Assembly: GCF_015767275.1 (NCBI RefSeq)
Contig: NZ_JADWMY010000008.1
Span: 124,001 to 188,000, forward strand
Length of the DNA: 64,000 nt
Direction: 5' to 3'
Source: Herbaspirillum sp. AP02
GTDB taxonomy: Bacteria; Pseudomonadota; Gammaproteobacteria; Burkholderiales; Burkholderiaceae_D
In this document: positions 25,250-33,522 of the stretch, one piece after another
How positions within the stretch are numbered: position 1 is the stretch's first letter
Layout of the letters: each line of letters begins with the position of its first letter
The notes under the pieces: generated by a model
What the model saw: only the letters and a program-made list of their open reading frames with translations
The model's database searches: none
What the model was told of the DNA's origin: nothing
Translations under genes and position numbers: made by a program

Positions 25250-27170
25250 GTTCACTATCCGAAAGTCTCCCGACGTGCCCCAATCGCGCCTGCCTTGTCC
25301 TCTTCATCGATGTCTCGCAGCGCTGCGGCACGGACCTCGATGGAGGGCGTTTGTTCTCGTCGCTGCGCTTGTCCTGGCCGGATTGCCTGCCGGCATGGCG
25401 AGCGCGGAGGATGCTTTCCTGGGCGTTGACAAAGCCTTCGCATTGCGCGTAGAGCAACCATCGGCAACAGATGCCGCCCTGCGACTGCACTGGGAAATCG
25501 CGCCAGGTTACTACCTGTACAAGGACCGCATCAGTGTTGCGGCCTCTGCCTCGGGCAGCCAGGTAGTGTTGGATCGCCCTGCGGGTGAGCGCAAGGAAGA
25601 TCCCAACTTTGGCGTGATGGATGTGTACCGCCACGCAGTGACGCTTGCAGTGGACACGCCGAAAGAAAAGGAGCTGACCGTCACCTGGCAAGGCTGCGCA
25701 GATGCCGGACTGTGCTATCCGCCGCAGACACAAAAAGTCGTGGTGGATGCGCCTGCCCTTGCCACCGATGTTGCGGCAACGGCGCATCCGCAAACCTTTG
25801 CCATGGCAAAGCGCTCTCTGTTCGCGTCACCGGGGGCCAGCGACAGCAGCATCCAGCAGATGCTGGGCGAACATACGCTAGCGTGGACGCTGCCATTGTT
25901 TTTCCTGCTGGGGATCGCGCTGGCTTTCACTCCCTGCGTACTCCCCATGGTACCCATCGTATCAAGCGTCGTCGTCGGCAGCCAGGCGCCGCCGCTGCGG
26001 GCATTGGCGTTGTCGCTCGCCTTCGTGCTGCCCATGGCATTGACCTACGCATTGCTGGGGGCGACGGCTGCAATGATGGGCGCCAATGTCCAGGCGCTGC
26101 TGCAGAATCCCTGGACGATTACCGTCTTCGCCGCGATCTTCGCGGTGCTGTCAGCCGCCATGTTCGGTCTCTTTACGCTGCAACTGCCGTCGTTCGTGCG
26201 CGACCGCCTCGCTGGTGCGAGCCAGCGCACGCAGGGCGCAAGCCTGCTCGGCGCGGCCACGCTGGGCTTGCTTTCAGCACTGCTGGTCGGCCCCTGCATG
26301 ACGGCTCCGCTGGCCGCGACGCTGCTCTACATTGCGCAAACCGGCCATATCGTCTCAGGCGCCCTGCTGTTGTTTGCGCTCGGCCTGGGTATGGGGGTGC
26401 CGCTGATCACCATCTCGACCGTAGGAGCCCGCTTCTTGCCCAAACCCGGTCCATGGATGGAGCGCGTCAAGGGCGCGTTCGGCTTTCTCTTGCTGGGCAC
26501 CGCCATCCTGATGTTTGAGCGCGTGCTGCCGGCACCGCTGGCGCTGGCCCTGTGGGGAACGCTATTGGCGGGCGTGGCGCTGGCATTGCTTCACCTGGCC
26601 GATCAGATCGGCACCGGCGCTCGCCTGTTCGCCCGCAACATGGCTTTCGTCGCCAGTATCTGGGCCGGCGCCATGCTGGTCGGCGCCGCTGCGGGAGGGA
26701 GCGACCCGTTCCGGCCGCTCGACTTTATCTCCTCATCGCGTGCGGCAGCGCCGAATGCCCTGCGCGATAGCGCTTCGCCCGGACTGCCATTCGAGACGGT
26801 CGACAACCCGCAAATGCTCCAGGCAAAGTTGGATATTGCCCGCAAGTCTGGTCAGTCCGTCCTGCTCGATTACACGGCTGATTGGTGCATTTCTTGCAAG
26901 ACCATCGATCGGAAAGTGTTTTCGGATCTCCAGGTACGCCATGTCCTGTCGGACATGGTTCTTTTGCGTGCCGACGTGACCAGGAGCGAGCCTGGCCGAC
27001 TGGCATTGATGCGCCAGCACCAGGTGATCGGGCCACCGACCGTCATGCTTTTCGACACAACGGGAGCCGAGCGGCGCGACGCCCGTCTGGTCGGTGAATT
27101 CGGCGTGTCTGATCTGCTGCAACGGCTGCCTCCCGGCAATCCCTCGATGGCCACGAAGGTGCAGCGATGA
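25239..27170 (+). CDS. dsbD: Thiol:disulfide interchange protein DsbD
   Basis: The protein has up to 643 residues. It carries a signal sequence (RAFVLVAALVLAGLPAGMASA), the periplasmic alpha domain with the Cys pair in WQGCADAGLCYPP, eight membrane segments with FTPCVLPM and VGPCMTAPL cysteines, and a C-terminal thioredoxin domain with ADWCISCK. DsbD carries electrons from cytoplasmic thioredoxin to periplasmic partners, here surely the TlpA-like and DsbG proteins encoded next. The true start is uncertain: ATG 25239 lies in the duplicated promoter repeat, whereas GTG 25275 would leave the GATAAAT as the -10 element and gives a better signal peptide. Confidence 0.93.
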   Translation: MINQFTIRKSPDVPQSRLPCPLHRCLAALRHGPRWRAFVLVAALVLAGLPAGMASAEDAFLGVDKAFALRVEQPSATDAALRLHWEIAPGYYLYKDRISVAASASGSQVVLDRPAGERKEDPNFGVMDVYRHAVTLAVDTPKEKELTVTWQGCADAGLCYPPQTQKVVVDAPALATDVAATAHPQTFAMAKRSLFASPGASDSSIQQMLGEHTLAWTLPLFFLLGIALAFTPCVLPMVPIVSSVVVGSQAPPLRALALSLAFVLPMALTYALLGATAAMMGANVQALLQNPWTITVFAAIFAVLSAAMFGLFTLQLPSFVRDRLAGASQRTQGASLLGAATLGLLSALLVGPCMTAPLAATLLYIAQTGHIVSGALLLFALGLGMGVPLITISTVGARFLPKPGPWMERVKGAFGFLLLGTAILMFERVLPAPLALALWGTLLAGVALALLHLADQIGTGARLFARNMAFVASIWAGAMLVGAAAGGSDPFRPLDFISSSRAAAPNALRDSASPGLPFETVDNPQMLQAKLDIARKSGQSVLLDYTADWCISCKTIDRKVFSDLQVRHVLSDMVLLRADVTRSEPGRLALMRQHQVIGPPTVMLFDTTGAERRDARLVGEFGVSDLLQRLPPGNPSMATKVQR

Positions 27171-27988
27171 CATCGACATTGCAGATCGGGCAGTTGGCCT
27201 TGCCTTATCCGGTATTGCTGCTGGTCGGTTCAGTAGTGCTGGCTATCGTCGTCGGCAAGCTTGCCGGCCGCAGGGCGGGTGTCGATGTGGAGTCGCTCAT
27301 CTACCGTATCGTGCTAGTTGCCCTCGTGTCGGCGCGCCTGGGCTTCGTCTGGCAGTATCGGAAAGCCTATCTTGCGTCTCCGCTGGACATTCTCGAGATC
27401 TACGATGGCGGCTGGGATGCCACCATCGGCATGGTGGCTACATGGATCTATGCATTGATACTGATCCGGCCTGTTCCAACGTCTCGCAGGCCGTTGTTTG
27501 CCGCCATCGGCGTTGGCAGCGCGCTATGGATAGCCGGCTCATTCGCGCTCCTGATATCGCAGCGTGACGACGCTGTGCTACCCGACATCGTCCTTCCCGC
27601 ATTGGACGGTTCCCCGACTGGACTCGCTTCGTTCAAAGGCAGACCGACGGTGGTCAACCTGTGGGCCACCTGGTGCCCTCCTTGCCAACGCGAAATGCCG
27701 GTATTGCAGCGCGCGCAGTCCGATCACCCCGAATTCAACTTCGTCTTCACCAACCAGGCGGAGGCGGTGGAAACGGTGCGGCAATATCTTGCACGCCACC
27801 GATTGGAACTGGGCAACGTTCTGCTCGACACGACCGGGCTGATCGGCAAACAGTTCAAGCAGTCTGCGTTACCCGTGACGCTCTTTTTCGACGCCAGTGG
27901 TCGCTTGACCGGTACGCGCATTGGCGAGTTGTCGCATGCGACATTGGCTGAGCGACTTGCCGCTCCCGCATTTTCCTCCCCGCCCTAA
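27167..27988 (+). CDS. TlpA-like thioredoxin with N-terminal Lgt-like membrane domain
   Basis: The protein has 273 residues and overlaps the dsbD stop by four bases. The first 130 residues are membrane-embedded: LPYPVLLLVGSVVLAIVVGK, LIYRIVLVALVSARLGFVWQ and SPLDILEIYDGGWDATIGMV resemble the N-terminal half of prolipoprotein diacylglyceryl transferase without its catalytic part. The C-terminal periplasmic domain is a thioredoxin with WATWCPPC (Cys170, Cys173) and a cis-Pro in SALPVTLFFD. It is probably a membrane-held reductase fed by DsbD. This domain pairing occurs in dsbDEG-type operons, where the gene has been called dsbE. Confidence 0.85.
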   Translation: MTSTLQIGQLALPYPVLLLVGSVVLAIVVGKLAGRRAGVDVESLIYRIVLVALVSARLGFVWQYRKAYLASPLDILEIYDGGWDATIGMVATWIYALILIRPVPTSRRPLFAAIGVGSALWIAGSFALLISQRDDAVLPDIVLPALDGSPTGLASFKGRPTVVNLWATWCPPCQREMPVLQRAQSDHPEFNFVFTNQAEAVETVRQYLARHRLELGNVLLDTTGLIGKQFKQSALPVTLFFDASGRLTGTRIGELSHATLAERLAAPAFSSPP

Positions 27989-27998
27989 GGTCGCAAAC

Positions 27999-28856
27999 AT
28001 GTCATCGCACTCATCCTTCGCCCTTGTTCACTCTCGCCTCGGATCCTGGCTGTTTGCCATCGTTGGCACTGCGCTGGCTGTGGGAGCACTTCTGTCGGCG
28101 TCCTGCGCTTACGCACAGGATCGACCAGCCGCATTGCACGCCCTGGAAAAACAGGGACTGGTTGTGGTCGGCACATTCCCGTCGCCGGGAGGCCTGACTG
28201 CCTGGGCCGGCTATATGGGCCAGGAACCAGTTGCCTTGTACGCTACACCCGATGGCAAACACGTGATTGCGGGAACGCTGTTGGGTGCAGACGGCAAGGA
28301 TATCAACCATGGCGTCCTGGAAAAGACCGTGAAGGCGCCGATGACGGAAAAGGTCTGGGGGCAATTGCAAAACAGCCGCTGGATCCCGGATGGTTCCGAC
28401 AAGGCGCCACGCACGGTCTACGTTTTTACCGATCCGAACTGCCCGTACTGCAACAAGTTCTGGTCCGACGTTCGTCCCTGGGTGGACGCAGGCAAGGTCC
28501 AGCTACGCCACGTGATCGTCGGCATCCTCACGCCAACCAGCCCGGCGAAGGCCGCTGCATTACTGACCGACAAGAATCCCGCCGCGACCTTGGCCGCCTA
28601 CGAACGCGCGCAGGTTTCGGCCACCGCGAAGTCATTGGCCTCGGGACATCCGCGACCGCTCAGCGACGATGGAATCAAGGCGCTGTCCACGATCCCGCCG
28701 GCGATCCAGGCCCAGCTCGATGCCAACGTCAGGCTCATGACCAATCTGGGAATGCAGGCCACCCCCGCAGTGGTATGGCGCGATGCAAAAGGTATCGTGC
28801 AGATGCGCACCGGCGTGCCTGGCCAGGCACTGCCGGAAATCATGGGGCCGCGCTGA
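27999..28856 (+). CDS. dsbG: Thiol:disulfide isomerase/reductase DsbG
   Basis: The protein has 285 residues from the ATG at 27999 (AAGG upstream), ten bases after the previous gene. A signal peptide ends near AYA, residues 37-39. The small N-terminal dimerisation domain (LHALEKQGLVVVGTFPSPGG) precedes the thioredoxin domain with FTDPNCPYCNKF (Cys148, Cys151) and cis-Pro in MQATPAVVW. DsbG protects single periplasmic cysteines from sulfenylation and is kept reduced by DsbD. Its place in this operon fits that electron path exactly. Confidence 0.92.
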   Translation: MSSHSSFALVHSRLGSWLFAIVGTALAVGALLSASCAYAQDRPAALHALEKQGLVVVGTFPSPGGLTAWAGYMGQEPVALYATPDGKHVIAGTLLGADGKDINHGVLEKTVKAPMTEKVWGQLQNSRWIPDGSDKAPRTVYVFTDPNCPYCNKFWSDVRPWVDAGKVQLRHVIVGILTPTSPAKAAALLTDKNPAATLAAYERAQVSATAKSLASGHPRPLSDDGIKALSTIPPAIQAQLDANVRLMTNLGMQATPAVVWRDAKGIVQMRTGVPGQALPEIMGPR

Positions 28857-28988
28857 AACGGCAACGCGACTGTTCGGCCACGAGGCTGCGGCATGGCGTC
28901 GGTCAAGGAGCGCCACGAAGACTGGCAGACCGGGATGATATAAGCAGAAGTGAGCGACTGAAAAAAGCAACAACAAAGGAGAAATTCC

Positions 28989-29114
28989 ATGGGGAGCCTG
29001 AAATCCTCCACGCTGTGGCGCGAAGCACCTGCGCCATTGGTCATCCTGACGGAGAACCTGGGTTGCGCGCTCCTGTGCAGGCAATCGGAAGGCTGTTGCC
29101 ATGTTCGCGCGTAA
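28989..29114 (+). CDS. Cysteine-rich upstream open frame (41 residues) overlapping tsdB
   Basis: A 41-codon frame begins MGSLKSSTLWREAPAPLVIL and ends with five cysteines in CALLC...CC. It has a better ribosome-binding site (AAAGGAG, eight bases from the ATG) than any gene nearby, and its stop lies 14 bases inside the tsdB frame, so ribosomes that finish it could affect tsdB initiation. No signal peptide is evident. It may be a regulatory leader peptide rather than a functional protein; I know no exact homologue. Confidence 0.45.
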   Translation: MGSLKSSTLWREAPAPLVILTENLGCALLCRQSEGCCHVRA

Positions 29115-29832
29115 CTGGCAACTGATGCTGCTGTTTGCCGTTACTAGTCCCGTATTGGCTCAGCAGGCAAGCGTGGCGCAAGGACAGGAGATTGCGAACC
29201 GTGGCACTTCGCTAGGCGTTGCCGCTTGCATCAACTGCCACGGCGCGCAAGGACAAGGCAATGCCAGCTTCCCCCGCCTGGCCGGCAGTGGACAGGCTTA
29301 CCTTCAAGCACAACTGGATGCATTCGCCGACGGCAGCCGCAAGAGTCCCGACATGCAACCCTTCGCGCAGAAACTGCTGCCGGTTGAACGCACGTCACTT
29401 GCGATGTTCTACAGCCAGTTGCAACCGCCCGTCTCCGGCGTCGCCTCTGCAGCGGCACCCCCCGATGATATCGGCGCGTGGCTCGCCGCTCGCGGTCGCT
29501 GGGTCGATCAGTTGCCGGCGTGTGCGCAATGCCATGGCATCAACGGCAATGGGGTGGGCACGACGTTTCCACCACTCTCCGGCCTGCCTTCTGCCTACAT
29601 CGTGCGGCAACTGCAGGCATGGAAAAACGGGGCCCGTCCACCCGGCCCGCTGGGACTGATGCCGGCGATCGCCAGTAAGCTCTCCGCCCAGGACATGAAT
29701 GCCGTCGCGGCCTTTTACGCCGCACAGGCGAGCGCGGCAGCAGCGCCAACGAGCCCGCAAGACGCTGACGGCACTATCCGCAAAACAGACACAGGGGACA
29801 AGCATGAACGCTCGGCAACGCGAAGGAAGTAA
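29101..29832 (+). CDS. tsdB: Periplasmic dihaem cytochrome c, TsdB-like
   Basis: The protein has 243 residues. A signal peptide (LMLLFAVTSPVLA) is followed by two cytochrome c4/c553-type domains with haem motifs CINCH at 43-47 and CAQCH at 141-145, each with a downstream Met ligand candidate (SPDMQPF, GLMPAI). A polar tail follows. The next gene encodes the TsdA-like enzyme and starts inside this frame, 29 bases before its stop, the usual tsdB-tsdA arrangement. TsdB accepts the electrons released when TsdA oxidises thiosulfate. Confidence 0.75.
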   Translation: MFARNWQLMLLFAVTSPVLAQQASVAQGQEIANRGTSLGVAACINCHGAQGQGNASFPRLAGSGQAYLQAQLDAFADGSRKSPDMQPFAQKLLPVERTSLAMFYSQLQPPVSGVASAAAPPDDIGAWLAARGRWVDQLPACAQCHGINGNGVGTTFPPLSGLPSAYIVRQLQAWKNGARPPGPLGLMPAIASKLSAQDMNAVAAFYAAQASAAAAPTSPQDADGTIRKTDTGDKHERSATRRK

Positions 29833-30850
29833 GTCGAAATTGCCCGTCAATGGATTGGCTATCTTCGCAGGCTTTGTCATCATCGTCCTCATGGTGGTGA
29901 CGATCGGGGGCAATGTGCTGTTCGACCGGTCGCTCGCCTCCGGGCAGAACGGTACGACGCAACAGACCTCTTCTACCTCTTCTAGCTCTTCTGCCCCTGC
30001 GGTCGCGGTGACTGCCGCCCAGCCTGCCATGCCGGCGCTGGCAACGACGTCCGCGGCCAGCGCACTCTTCTCGCCACCGGCAGAAAACACACTGCCTGAA
30101 GGCGAATACGGAAAGGTCATCAGCCTGGGCGAAAAAATATTCATGGAAACCGGCAAGTACGCCCCTGGGTATGTCGGCAATAACCTCAACTGCGTCAATT
30201 GCCATCTCGACGCCGGGCGCAAACCGTATTCTTCCCCCCTGTGGGCGGCCTTCGTTCACTATCCTGCGTTTCGCAGCAAAACCGGCAAGGTCGATACCTT
30301 GGCCTCACGCATTCAAGGCTGCTTTCTGTTCAGTATGAACGGTAAGGTACCGCCTCTGGACGACAAGATCATGACGGCATTGCAGACATACGCGTTCTGG
30401 CTGGCCAAAGGCGCTCGGGTAGGTGAACCGATGGAGGGCAGCGGTTACCCCAAGCTCAACAAGCCGACACTTTCCCCAGACTACGCGCGCGGAGAAAAGG
30501 TCTACGTCCAGAATTGCGCCCTCTGCCATGGCGCCAATGGTGAAGGTACGCGCGCAGATGGGCATCAGGTATTCCCACCGTTGTGGGGCGACAAGTCGTT
30601 CAACTGGGGGGCAGGCATGCACCAGATCGCCAACGCCGCCGGATTCATTCACGCCAATATGCCATTGGGAAAAGGAGCAACGCTCAGCGAGCAAGAGGCC
30701 TGGGATGTGGCGATCTACATGAACAGTCATGAACGACCTCAAGATCCGCGCTTCACGGTGTCGGTAGCAGCGACGCGCAAGCAGTATCACGACACCGACG
30801 ACTCGATGTATGGCCGCACCGTGAATGGCCACGTATTGGGAACACCTTGA
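29804..30850 (+). CDS. tsdA: Membrane-anchored TsdA-like thiosulfate dehydrogenase
   Basis: The protein has 348 residues. An uncleaved N-terminal membrane helix (GLAIFAGFVIIVLMVVTIGG) is followed by a low-complexity Ser/Thr/Ala linker to about residue 90, then two haem c domains: CVNCH at 130-134 and CALCH at 238-242. Cys173 in RIQGCFLFSMNGK is at the place of the unusual cysteine axial ligand of haem 1 that marks TsdA. The enzyme should join two thiosulfates into tetrathionate in the periplasm, or run in reverse. Most studied TsdA proteins are soluble, so the anchor is a variation. Confidence 0.78.
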   Translation: MNARQREGSKSKLPVNGLAIFAGFVIIVLMVVTIGGNVLFDRSLASGQNGTTQQTSSTSSSSSAPAVAVTAAQPAMPALATTSAASALFSPPAENTLPEGEYGKVISLGEKIFMETGKYAPGYVGNNLNCVNCHLDAGRKPYSSPLWAAFVHYPAFRSKTGKVDTLASRIQGCFLFSMNGKVPPLDDKIMTALQTYAFWLAKGARVGEPMEGSGYPKLNKPTLSPDYARGEKVYVQNCALCHGANGEGTRADGHQVFPPLWGDKSFNWGAGMHQIANAAGFIHANMPLGKGATLSEQEAWDVAIYMNSHERPQDPRFTVSVAATRKQYHDTDDSMYGRTVNGHVLGTP

Positions 30851-30914
30851 TCGCACCGGCCTCGACTGCCACCGGGCGCTTTCGCCAAGTCACCACTGTA
30901 GACAGGAAGCAACG

Positions 30915-31364
30915 ATGAACATCATTCTTCGCAGCGTCATTCTCGCGCTATCTTTCCACGCCAGCCTTTGCTTGGCGGAACCGGCAGCCGCAGCGTCATC
31001 CGGCACATCTGCAAACGCATGTACGGAGCACTACGATATCGTCATCGGCGTAAGCGACAAGGAAAAACTGGAACTTGCGTTGAGCAACGCGCAAAACCTG
31101 CAAGCCGAACTCGGGGCGGCCTGTGCCAATATCGAAATCGTCAACTTCAGCGCCGCAGTCACCCTGCTGGGACCAATGAGTCCCAAGGCCACGCTTCTCA
31201 AGGACGCCATTGCCCAGGGTGTGAAGATAATCGCCTGTCAAAACTCCATGAACAAATTCAAGATGACCGAAGACGATCTGCTGCCCGGCATCAGCACCGT
31301 ACCGTCAGGTGCGGCAGAAATCGTGAGGCTACAAAAACTGGGGTGGACCTATCTACGACCGTAG
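30915..31364 (+). CDS. Periplasmic DsrE-family protein
   Basis: The protein has 149 residues from the ATG at 30915 (AGGA upstream). A signal peptide ends near CLA or AAA around residues 19-25. The mature chain has the DsrE-like alpha/beta pattern: YDIVIGVSDKEKLELALSNA, ACANIEIVNFSAAV, and GVKIIACQNSMNKFKM, where the conserved cysteine sits. Cytoplasmic DsrE proteins pass sulfur as persulfides; exported relatives are often found beside Sox genes. It lies between tsdA and the SoxB-like gene. Confidence 0.75.
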   Translation: MNIILRSVILALSFHASLCLAEPAAAASSGTSANACTEHYDIVIGVSDKEKLELALSNAQNLQAELGAACANIEIVNFSAAVTLLGPMSPKATLLKDAIAQGVKIIACQNSMNKFKMTEDDLLPGISTVPSGAAEIVRLQKLGWTYLRP

Positions 31365-31422
31365 CACTGGCGGCATGATTGGCAACGAGAGTGCTTCAAA
31401 AAATGATAAAGGAGGGCAAGTC

Positions 31423-33174
31423 ATGTCTTATCGATGCTTCAGGGGAACCGCGTTATACCCGCTCATTTTCCTCGTACTGATGACAGAAGCCCTGGCAGCA
31501 AGTCCAGGCGCGCAGGTCACGCTCATCCATATGGGCGATATCCACGGCCATCTGGTGGAACATCCCAACGTCCGGTCCGACGGGAATGGTGCGCCACTGG
31601 GAGGACTGGCCAGGATGTACACGCTGATCAAGGATATCCGCAAGCGGCATCCGGGTGCCACCATCACCGTCAATAGCGGGGATACGGTCCAGGGATCGGC
31701 CGAGGCATTGTTTACCCAAGGCGAGGCCATCGTCACGGTACTCAACCGGTTCGCCATCGACGTCGATAACCCTGGAAACTGGGACTATCTCTATGGAACG
31801 GAAGTATTCCTTCAGCAATTCGTGGGCCCGAACGCCCGCTTCCATGCCAATGCCATTGCGGCGAACCTTTACTACGACGGTCCTCCTTATGCCACCAAGA
31901 CCGGTGACCGCGTGCTGCCGCCATACTGGATCACGCACGTCAATGGACTGAAGGTCGGTTTCATCGGGTACACATCGAGTCGCGGGCCGCAAGCGGTCAA
32001 GACGGAGATCACCCGTGGATTTCGCCTGACCGAAGGCGAGGCGGAGTTTCCAGAATTCATCCATATACTGCGCGATATCAAACAGGTCGACCTGCTCGTC
32101 GTGATCTCCGAACTCGGCTTGGCGGCCAATATCGATCTCTCGAACCGGCATCCAGGAATCGATGTGATCCTGTCGTCCGACATGCACGAAACCACGCCTC
32201 ATGCCATCCGTACCCATACTGGCACCTGGGTCGTCGACGAGGGACAGGACGGTCAGGTATTGAATGAGATGACGCTCAAAAAGCACAATGGCCGCATGTC
32301 TCTGGTCGACTTCAAGCAGCACCGGATCACGATGGACATACGGCCCGATCCCGAGATCGATGCGCTGGTGAAACAGGTCCGCGCGCAATTTGTCAGTGGT
32401 CCGGAATTCGTTTCCGGCAAATGGATCAATCCGTTCAACGGTGCCCCGCTGGTGCATCCCATCGACGCTATCGTGGGCTATACCGATGTTCCACTTTACC
32501 GGTCCAATTTTTCCGACGAAAACATGCCAGCCGTCATCGAAGGAAGTTCACACGACTTTCTTGCCGACGCATTCCGTTCGGTCGCCCGCACGGATGTCGG
32601 CATGATCAGGGGCTTCCGATACGGTACTCATGTCTCGGTGGGGCCCATACGCTACGAAGACATCTATCATTTCATCCCGATCGGCCCACTCGTCGCCAAA
32701 GGCACGATCACCGGGCATCAGATTCACCGGTTGGTGGACGATTCAGCCTATGCCTGCCTGAGCACGGATGTTTCCTATGGCTGGACGGGCGGCTGGGTTG
32801 CCGGACTGTCGGGAGTGACGCTCGATTTCGATCCATACGGAGGGCGATTGAATTATTCGTCCAACTATCGGGTCGGCGGCGTTCCGATGGATGAGAAAAA
32901 GCGCTACTCGGTGGCGGGATACTTTTATAAAGAGGACCCGCAGCAAATCAATCGCCTGAGTACAAAAGATCTGGAAGTCCTGAAAGACGACAATGGACAA
33001 CCGATGGATGCGGTAGAGGTAGTGGCGCAATATCTATCCTCACTTCCCGCACAACGGGTGACCAAGGAAAACCTCAAGCTTGATCGCTTCCACCTATTAC
33101 GAACACTTCCAGCCCCGCTTTACGGTAACAAGGAGATTCAACCGCTGAGCGGTGTCCCGGTGGAACCGCGGTAA
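31423..33174 (+). CDS. SoxB-like periplasmic metallophosphoesterase-fold protein
   Basis: The protein has 583 residues from the ATG at 31423 (AGGAGG upstream). A signal peptide ends near ALAA. The N-terminal metallophosphoesterase domain shows HMGDIHGHL (Asp/His ligands), NSGDTVQGS and a modified third motif VDNPGNWD where 5'-nucleotidases have GNHE; SoxB has a similar Trp-containing version. A His pair occurs in SSDMHETTPHA. The C-terminal domain follows from about residue 330. SoxB removes sulfate from a cysteine-bound sulfane intermediate on SoxYZ, but no soxYZ, soxA or soxX gene is nearby, so a different carrier or a sulfur-unrelated nucleotidase role remains possible. Confidence 0.68.
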   Translation: MSYRCFRGTALYPLIFLVLMTEALAASPGAQVTLIHMGDIHGHLVEHPNVRSDGNGAPLGGLARMYTLIKDIRKRHPGATITVNSGDTVQGSAEALFTQGEAIVTVLNRFAIDVDNPGNWDYLYGTEVFLQQFVGPNARFHANAIAANLYYDGPPYATKTGDRVLPPYWITHVNGLKVGFIGYTSSRGPQAVKTEITRGFRLTEGEAEFPEFIHILRDIKQVDLLVVISELGLAANIDLSNRHPGIDVILSSDMHETTPHAIRTHTGTWVVDEGQDGQVLNEMTLKKHNGRMSLVDFKQHRITMDIRPDPEIDALVKQVRAQFVSGPEFVSGKWINPFNGAPLVHPIDAIVGYTDVPLYRSNFSDENMPAVIEGSSHDFLADAFRSVARTDVGMIRGFRYGTHVSVGPIRYEDIYHFIPIGPLVAKGTITGHQIHRLVDDSAYACLSTDVSYGWTGGWVAGLSGVTLDFDPYGGRLNYSSNYRVGGVPMDEKKRYSVAGYFYKEDPQQINRLSTKDLEVLKDDNGQPMDAVEVVAQYLSSLPAQRVTKENLKLDRFHLLRTLPAPLYGNKEIQPLSGVPVEPR

Positions 33175-33522
33175 TGATTCGGGCTGCGCGCGATCATGCT
33201 TGCTTGAAAATGTTGGTTTTTCTGCACTCTACATCGGGGATGAGGAAGTTGCCGATAATCAATACCGGTGAGGTTCCCTTTGTTTTTCGTCTGACCGCAG
33301 AGGGCACTCATACGGCCTCCTCTTCCCTTCTGCTTCTGCGCGCCAAGCTAGCGCCTGAGAAACAGGACGCGATTTGCCGCTGCGATGAATTGACACTGGC
33401 GGGATTGCTGGCTTTATTTTTTACGCATACTAAAGTGTCGGCGCGTCATTACCGATAATCCCAATATGCCTATTATTTAGGCAACTCCATCACCAATCTG
33501 CTAAAAGTCCGGCAAGGAAAAA
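33174..33522. other. Gap between soxB-like and chemoreceptor genes
   Basis: A 94-codon open frame at 33174-33458 overlaps the soxB-like stop codon, but it has no ribosome-binding site and its composition is poor, so I do not call it a gene. AT-rich sequence from about 33410 to 33500 probably holds the promoter of the chemoreceptor. Confidence 0.4.

Noticed and set aside
33174..33458. A 94-codon frame directly after the soxB-like gene
   Set aside because: No ribosome-binding site, poor composition, and the start overlaps the previous stop only by chance.
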